Shown: positions 57,970 to 64,000 of the stretch, in pieces
Numbering within the stretch: the first letter of the stretch is position 1
How the letters are laid out: every line of letters begins with the position of its first letter
Assembly (NCBI GenBank): GCA_033239525.1
Contig: BSYO01000004.1
Location: 28,744,037 to 28,808,036 of the forward strand
DNA length: 64,000 bases
Direction: 5' to 3'
DNA from: Nepenthes gracilis
Lineage: Eukaryota; Streptophyta; Magnoliopsida; Caryophyllales; Nepenthaceae
The notes under the pieces: model-generated
Database searches by the model: none
What the model was told of the DNA's origin: nothing
What the model saw: the letters and a program-made list of their open reading frames with translations, nothing else
Made by a program: the position numbers and the translations under genes

Positions 57970-58386
57970 GAAAGGCAATAATAATAATAATAATAATAAA
58001 GGCCCATTCCATTTCAACGAAAGGCCCACACCCAAATTCCAGAGAGAGTTGATGCTTGTTAGGTATTTTGATTTGACACCACTTCATACCCTAAAAAAAA
58101 GTAAGCAATGTCTAAGTTAAACTTGATACACCAAGGCTTGAATCAACTGAGTATTCAACTTTTTTAGAGTTTCATATACCAAAAAAATTGAGTTTTATAT
58201 GTACATATAAAGAAAGCTGTGTGCAATGAAAAATACAAGCACAACTTGGAGAGGGATTTTTTCAGGACATCTCTCTTTTAAGGAGACAGCGGAAATTTGA
58301 CTTCCCTGGGGGTAGGGTACTATAAAAGGAAGTTGATCATAGATTATCAATAATCCTACAAAGAAATTGATTCTTCCATGCAATTT
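57970..58386. other. Spacer between the two psaB pieces, possibly also organellar in part
   Basis: Holds a trinucleotide run (57979-57998) and AT-rich DNA. 58240-58380 has a more even composition (GGACATCTCTC, CTTCCCTGGGGGTAGGG) and might be organellar, but I cannot name a source. Confidence 0.35.
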
Positions 58387-58550
58387 AAGATCCTCATTTT
58401 GGTCAACCGGCTGTGGAAGCTTTTACTCGAGGAGGTGCTCTTGGCCTTGAGAACATCGCTTATTCTGATATTAATCAAATGTGGTATATAATAGGTTTAC
58501 ACACTAACAAAGATTTTATACTGGAGCTTTTTTTCTATTATTTCTTTCAG
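58387..58550 (+). pseudogene. psaB: Plastid psaB fragment (N-terminal part), plus orientation
   Basis: Reads [19 protein letters not shown], then [21 protein letters not shown], with a frameshift into the LFLLFLS-type segment. This corresponds to an early region of the photosystem I P700 apoprotein A2. Several substitutions (for example SGVYQWW changed to SDINQMW) show it has been in the nucleus for a long time. The two psaB pieces come from distant parts of the gene and face opposite ways. Confidence 0.85.
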
Positions 58551-60349
58551 TAATTACATTAGTATTTTATAGCCTTATGGAAAAGCACTACATGAAAAAA
58601 CATTATTATAAAACCATAGGCTGTATCTCAAATGTGTAGTACATTCGATTTCCAATAGGAGCACGTGACAATTTAATCAAAAAAGCTCCCATTATATTAA
58701 AAATGTAATAGTACAAACTTAAGTTTCAGCATGCTTTCATTAATCAATTCATCCATAACCATAATGCAGATATGTTAATCAGAGACCAAGTATATGGTCC
58801 CATGAATGCTCATTTGCCTCAAACCCTATTTAAGGGACTGCCCTGGTGCACAAAACTTCCTCTATGTGCAAAATCAAGAAAATAGTCAAACTACTTCAAG
58901 TCTACTATATGCGGTCTTATCTTACAATATACAAGAGCTCGTTTAAATTACCCAAACCTGAGACCACTAGATTACTTGATGACAACTTTACAATTGTGCC
59001 AATGCTTCAGTCTGGCATATCAGAAAATTCATAAATCAGCATATGGTCTGTATTTCTTTTAATGCACTAGAAGTTAAAAAACTTAGAGAGGTCTCACTCA
59101 CATCACATGAGACACCGTCCATATCATACATATTCTGACCTGCTGCCTTAATGCCTATCTCTGGCTTTACAATGCTCAAATTGCAGTTTTCATCCATCAA
59201 TTCATTTGCAAATCAACTTACATTAGACAACCACCTTCAGATAAGCCACAAGAGTGCTGCCCAACAGCACATACCCCTCTTCCACGTGTAATGGCTTGGG
59301 ATTGAGTGTTATTGTAGACTAAACAATCTTCAGTTCTTCTAATTTAAATAATGGTTCCAGTAATTGCAAATTTGCATTTCAATCACCTCACACCAGTCAT
59401 TCGGATGTCCTCAATCCCTGGACATCTCTTTCCTACATAAGCCAACTCATTCTCAAAATCAATGCCTAGCCTGACTTCTTATTTAATTCTGCTTTCCTTT
59501 TCCGGGAAGAAATTGTCTTTCTGCTTTATCTCTCGAAATATATCATGAAACCAAGGTCAGATCAGGGTTACCACAATTTCCAAGTCCCCCCCCGCGAATT
59601 GCGATTTGGATCCATTGCAAGGAAAAAAATTTTTTTAAAAAAAAATCTCCAAATAACACTGTTCATTTACAACTCTATGATATTTTAGTTGGCCATTGAT
59701 CAAATATTATAAACAAACATTATTATGAAAACCAAAGTCCGTATACTCAAACAAGCATACTCACAGCATAATATATTCCATGTCAACCTATGTTCAATTT
59801 TCCCATTCCACACAACAGGATGTCCCCTTTCAAGATAAACTTGATTATTAACGTCACACTTATCATTGCTCCAATCCTCTATAATGAAAAACTAGAGCCC
59901 TTAATACAAAATGAGCTAGATAACGTCAAATTCCAAATTCAAATAACAAAATGTTAACCAATGCGAGCCCCATTCCAAACTAAATATTGTGATGAGATTA
60001 GAAAATCTTATCACAGCAATATCTTTATTCACTAATACCTTGCATCAATAAGGTTACAAATACTTACCAATCTACCAACTATTTACATTTCAAATACATG
60101 TTTTCAATAGCTAATATGTACATATATAGAAACTATAATGTGCTACACCAACACATTCTCTTGTCATTCAGGCATCCCCCTTCAAATTGATGTTAGATAA
60201 AAAAAAAGCATCTATTTACCAACAAGAAATTGATGAAGCTAGAAGGTTATAGCTTAAGAAATACATTGATTATATCAAAGGTATGTGGAAATATGCGGAT
60301 GAAAAACAACACAAGTATTTATGGCCTCCCAAATATATGACGATCCACT
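58551..60349. other. Intergenic DNA with weak coding-like stretches
   Basis: Minus-strand stretches at about 59480-59400 (IDFENELAYVGKRCPGIED) and 59370-59220 (LLEPLFKLEELKIV, PLHVEEGYVLLGSTL) look protein-like but contain stops and match no family I can name. C8 and A/T homopolymers occur at 59586-59645. Otherwise nothing is recognised. Confidence 0.35.
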
Positions 60350-60692
60350 CAATGTTGTTAAAGGTGTGAGGCGCATCAAGGCATAAAGGGCCCCTTAATC
60401 TTAGGCACAAAGCGTAGGTGCAAGCCAGATAAAATTAAGGCACACATTTATAAAACATACGTATAAGATTCTTTTATGATATAATTTCAATTGTTTAAAT
60501 TAATGATAGAATAAATAGTTCAGCACTAAAAAAACATGCTAGATAATAATCATAGATTCCTAATTTAACTGAACTTAGTATTATAAATATTTAGCAATTG
60601 ATAAATATATTTCACTATAAGCAAATAAAAACGTAGTTAGTTAACAAATTTGACATAATATTCACAAGTTAGTCATAACTTACGGCATCTAA

Positions 60693-63220
60693 CTAATACT
60701 CATCATTATTGTCAAACAGAAGTTCATCTTCTTCCTCTTCATTAGACTTATGGCATTCAATGTCTTCTTCCTCTCCATTTGTTTCCTCTAAGTCTACATC
60801 TTCCTCATCTATAAGCTCCAACGAAGTATTTCTACAGACACCTGTCGAAGATGATGAAGCTTTCACCCTTAATGAGATATTTGTACTAATTCTTGATTTA
60901 GTAAAACGTGTAAAATCATTTACCCCAACAGTAATATTAACAAAACCCCATGTCAAAGAATTATCTTCAAATACAAATCCATTATGTTCATCAGAGTCTA
61001 GATCCATTTTTCCAATCAGCTACTCATTACTTTCATCAATATCATTCAAAAAGAATTGGGTTAATACTATCACACTTATTGTATCGACGCCTCAATACTC
61101 AATTACATTTCACAAATACTAATCCATTTAAATGATGTGCTAATCTATTACTCCTTTTTCCATAAAGCTGTAAGAAGCAAATCAACAAGTAAATATATAA
61201 ATTATTTTATAGCTAATTATTTCAATTGGATGTCAATTTCAAATAATTAATTATTAATTACTCATTAGAAAACACTCCAATTCCTCTCACAACTAGTGAC
61301 ATTACATGTGAAACTAAGAACTCTTGTAAAAATTTGTTATAAGTTCGGGTTTGAAGATCAATATAAACTCCACCTCTAAACTGTTTATTAAAAATTAATA
61401 AATGCCTTTAATTTTGAGGGAAAAAAAGACAATTAAAATAAAAGAATTATATAAGAACAACTAATTTACCTAGAGCTTTTGTCTTTGCCTTATACCAATA
61501 TTCATCTCAAAGAGACCTTGAGCTCTCTTGTAAATTGTCATCTCGTTAGTAATTTTATCTTATATTTTTGCACTTAGAATAAGCCTTTGTAATATTTGTA
61601 TAAACCCACCATCATCTCTTCATCTTACTCAATATTGCAATTTGAATAAAAAATCCTAGGTTCAAATATGGCCAACCACATGCAAAGAATGACGTAATTG
61701 ACAATCCCATCTTTTATGAATCATTTCAAAAAGCCTCTGCATATTTTTCTTAGCAATGGCTTCTTTGACCCTATCCATAGCTTCATAAATGCAACCCATA
61801 ACAGTTTTCTCTCACTATCAGTCAATCGAAAAACATTAACAAAAGAGTAAGTCAATTTCAAGGTGTAAACATTTTTCCTAAAAGAAGGCATCAAGACAAT
61901 GTTGGTTGTCCTCTTTTATGCTTACTCTTTTGCCCATTAACTAGTTGTCCATTCTTCTAAAGTAAACATTTTTCTTAAATTGTTTTGTTACAGATATATT
62001 AATTAAAGAGAGATAAAGGCAGTAACGGATCTTATAATAGCTAGCCTAATTAATTCTTTTTACTTTGTGAACAACTTCATCATATCATTATTGATAAAAC
62101 AGTTCAAGAACATTGTATTTTTCAATGTTGACTGAATTTCAAACATCATTCTAATATCCTCCAACATCAAATCAATGTAATCGGCAGAATATGGTGTCCA
62201 ATACAAATGTAAGCTCTTCACTTCTAGTAGATTCCTATTTAAAATAAAATATTATGTTAGTGTATAATACTAATATATGCATATTATATTAATAATAACT
62301 TTTTCTAAAAATACTAATATACTGTAATGTGATTTGAGACATTATCTATCATCACTTAAACCACATTTGCTTGTCCAATTTCTTCCACAATATCATCAAG
62401 CATTTCAAACAATAGTTCTCCACTCTTCATAACATGAGAAGCATCAATGAATTTGATGAACAATAGCACCCTTGGAGTATTTGCCAAAAAGCTCATTATA
62501 TCTCTTTCGATCACTAAATCATGCCAACCATCTAATTGAATTGAACATCCATATTTTGACATTGATTAACTTCTTTTCTGAGTAAAGAAACGATCACGTC
62601 ATGGTAATTTGGTGGTTCCAAACCAAGGCCATATTGTCATATAGATTCAATAGCCACAATAAAATTATCATAATTTACCGCATTACAATCCCAACATCAT
62701 ACATACACCTAGTTATATCTCTATAAGTTTTCTCCCTTAATTTCTTATTATATGTTTCATTGATTGTTGTTTGCTTGAACTTTTACTCCATTCTTTTTTT
62801 GATTACTATTTTTTGCATTAGATGTAAAGTAAACATATATGAGATCCCTTTGCTTTTGTTCTTTTCGCGGATTAGAGATTGAATAATTTTATTTCTACTT
62901 CTACAGCTTAAACCTTTTTAGTGTCAAAATTAATTTCAACAAATTTATCTTCTTCGCCTTCACCATAATCAACAATCTCATTGCAATCAAGTAACAATTC
63001 ATTTTTGGCTTTTTCCTCAGCTTTTCTATTTATATATTCTCTAATTCCCTCGCGTAAGTGCTATGGACAATTAATACATTTTGTTGTATTTTTAAAACCA
63101 TCAACAATATGTCATTTTACTTTATAAACTCCTTTGGTATTTTTTCACAAAAATTACAGAAAATTATTAATATTATTAGGATCCACCAAATTTGCATACT
63201 TCCATGCAGAATTTTTTTTA
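60693..63220 (-). pseudogene. hAT transposase pseudogene (BED finger, DUF659, hATC)
   Basis: Reading leftwards: BED-type zinc finger with WKYANLVDP, CNFC and HIVDGFKNTTKC (about 63205-63080, frame-shifted, one stop). DUF659 is well kept at 62562-62356 (SIQLDGWHD, FIKFIDASHVMKSGELLFEM). A KEAIAKKNMQRLFEMIHKRWD then QLRHSLHVVGH segment is at about 61760-61660. KITNEMTIYKRAQGLFEMN lies at about 61560-61490. The hATC signature SCERNWSVF lies near 61295-61265. An acidic tail encoded at 61007-60693 is rich in Glu/Asp/Ser. Stops and shifts throughout exclude function. Confidence 0.85.
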
Positions 63221-63530
63221 TTTAGATGCCTTTTTTGAAATTCTATCAATTCTGTTTATAGTAGAAACTAAGAACCAATATTACATTCCCAAGTGTAATA
63301 AATTTGAAAAAAGGAACAATAGAAAAAAATATAATATAAAAGGAATATTTACAAAAAATTAAAAAAATTATTATTAATTATACAAAAATAGAAATAAAAA
63401 GGATAATAAGGAAAAAAAGGCAAAAAATTAAGTAAAATAAAAACTAAAACAAATAAAAAACAAATTTGAAATAAAAAAAAATCTGATTAAAAGACAGAGA
63501 TTTGAGATATCGAGAAACACAGTTGAGAGA

Positions 63531-63575
63531 GAGAGAGGAGTCACATGCAAGCAGAGAGAGAGAGAGAGAGACGTG
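63531..63575. repeat. (GA)n-rich microsatellite inside the hAT element
   Basis: Several GAGAGA runs separated by short interruptions, in the 5' part of the transposon upstream of its transposase. The reading frames crossing it are repeat artefacts. Confidence 0.8.
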
Positions 63576-63937
63576 CGCAAGCAACATGAGAGAGAAACCC
63601 TCAACATGCGCGTGCAAGAGAGAGATATATACTCGGATGACAAAGTTGTCTATAGCTTGCTGGCCCAAAATCAATCGAGGGATAGAGTATCCATCAAAAT
63701 TGGGTATTTTTTTAGTTTAGGTTTAATTTTGTTTTTGTAGAAAATCTAAGCCTTAAACCCAAGCCCACGAGGAACGCTTCTTGTGCCCGAGGCCACGAGG
63801 TACATGCGTTGCACCCAGGCGTGTGCTTCATGGTATGTGCCTCACCTAACTTGTACTAGGGGCACAATCGTGTGCCTTGAGCCCAAGCGTGCCTGGGCAC
63901 ACCTCAGGCACGCCTTTAACAACATTGAATTCACTTT

Positions 63938-64000
63938 CATATGTAGAGTAAGCTCATGATAATCAGGAATGACAACAATCTAAATGGCACTTGTATTGTC
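63938..64000. other. Right flank of the hAT insertion
   Basis: Short unassigned stretch after the transposon's target duplication. Nothing recognisable before the window ends. Confidence 0.5.

Larger units (their letters stand above)
60350..63929 (-). mobile_element. hAT DNA transposon, 3.6 kb, decayed
   Basis: Terminal inverted repeats CAATGTTGTTAAAGGTGTG (60350-60368) and, on the other strand from 63929, CAATGTTGTTAAAGGCGTG differ at one base. Flanking 8-mers GATCCACT (60342-60349) and AATTCACT (63930-63937) agree at six positions, both differences being transitions, as expected of an aged hAT target duplication. Subterminal DNA is GC-rich with AGGCGC/GGCACG-like motifs, strongest at 63750-63915. 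The transposase lies on the minus strand and is broken. Confidence 0.88.

Noticed and set aside
60709..61122. Plus-strand Ser-rich frame of about 137 residues
   Set aside because: Antisense shadow of the acidic tail of the hAT transposase (Glu/Asp codons read as Ser/Phe on the other strand).
63428..63720. Frames over the GA-rich tract
   Set aside because: Arg/Glu or Ser/Leu dipeptide repeats produced by the microsatellite.

Overview
This is a window of nuclear DNA from a flowering plant, probably a eudicot. The evidence is two intron-containing genes of plant families (a receptor-like cytoplasmic kinase and an aleurain-type vacuolar protease), AT-rich introns with GT-AG borders, Ty1/Copia and Ty3/Gypsy LTR elements, L1-like and RTE-like LINEs, a hAT DNA transposon, an Au-type SINE and fragments of plastid psaB. 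I cannot name the species. No bacterial-style operon, CRISPR array, rRNA gene or convincing tRNA gene was seen.

Layout. 43-2931 (-): five-exon RLCK-VII kinase resembling RIPK. 5396-10800 (+): full-length, decayed Tork/Tnt1-like Copia element with 681-bp LTRs and a TTTAT target duplication, placed against a decayed Gypsy element (11240-14660, -). 16175-16884: solo LTR of the same Copia family. 17780-18162: 46-bp minisatellite. 18360-29550: mostly LTR debris, including a decayed second-lineage Copia pol (23780-25760, -). 29636-39184 (+): complete eight-exon aleurain/cathepsin H-like cysteine protease. Its 4.7-kb intron 2 holds two LTR insertions and its intron 6 holds a SINE. 40138-40430 (+), 43715-45106 (+) and 45107-50700 (-): L1-like LINE remnants, the last two tail to tail. 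52162-53022: two copies of a small MITE-like repeat. 53990-56965: inverted RTE-type reverse-transcriptase segments, the plus copy split by an 1818-bp solo LTR with a CAATG duplication. 57918-58550: two pieces of psaB in opposite orientation. 60350-63929: a hAT element with terminal inverted repeats, an imperfect 8-bp target duplication and a broken transposase.

Only the kinase and the protease look functional. They belong to separate pathways (cytoplasmic immune or growth signalling, and vacuolar proteolysis) and share no evident regulation. The rest is nested and fragmented mobile DNA whose insertion order can partly be read from target duplications. I found no convincing new biological system. 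The most informative items are the nested insertions, the rearranged plastid DNA, the inverted RTE pair and the insertion-loaded introns of the protease gene. All identifications come from reading translations by eye. No database search was run, and exon borders are inferred from reading frame, splice signals and family knowledge.
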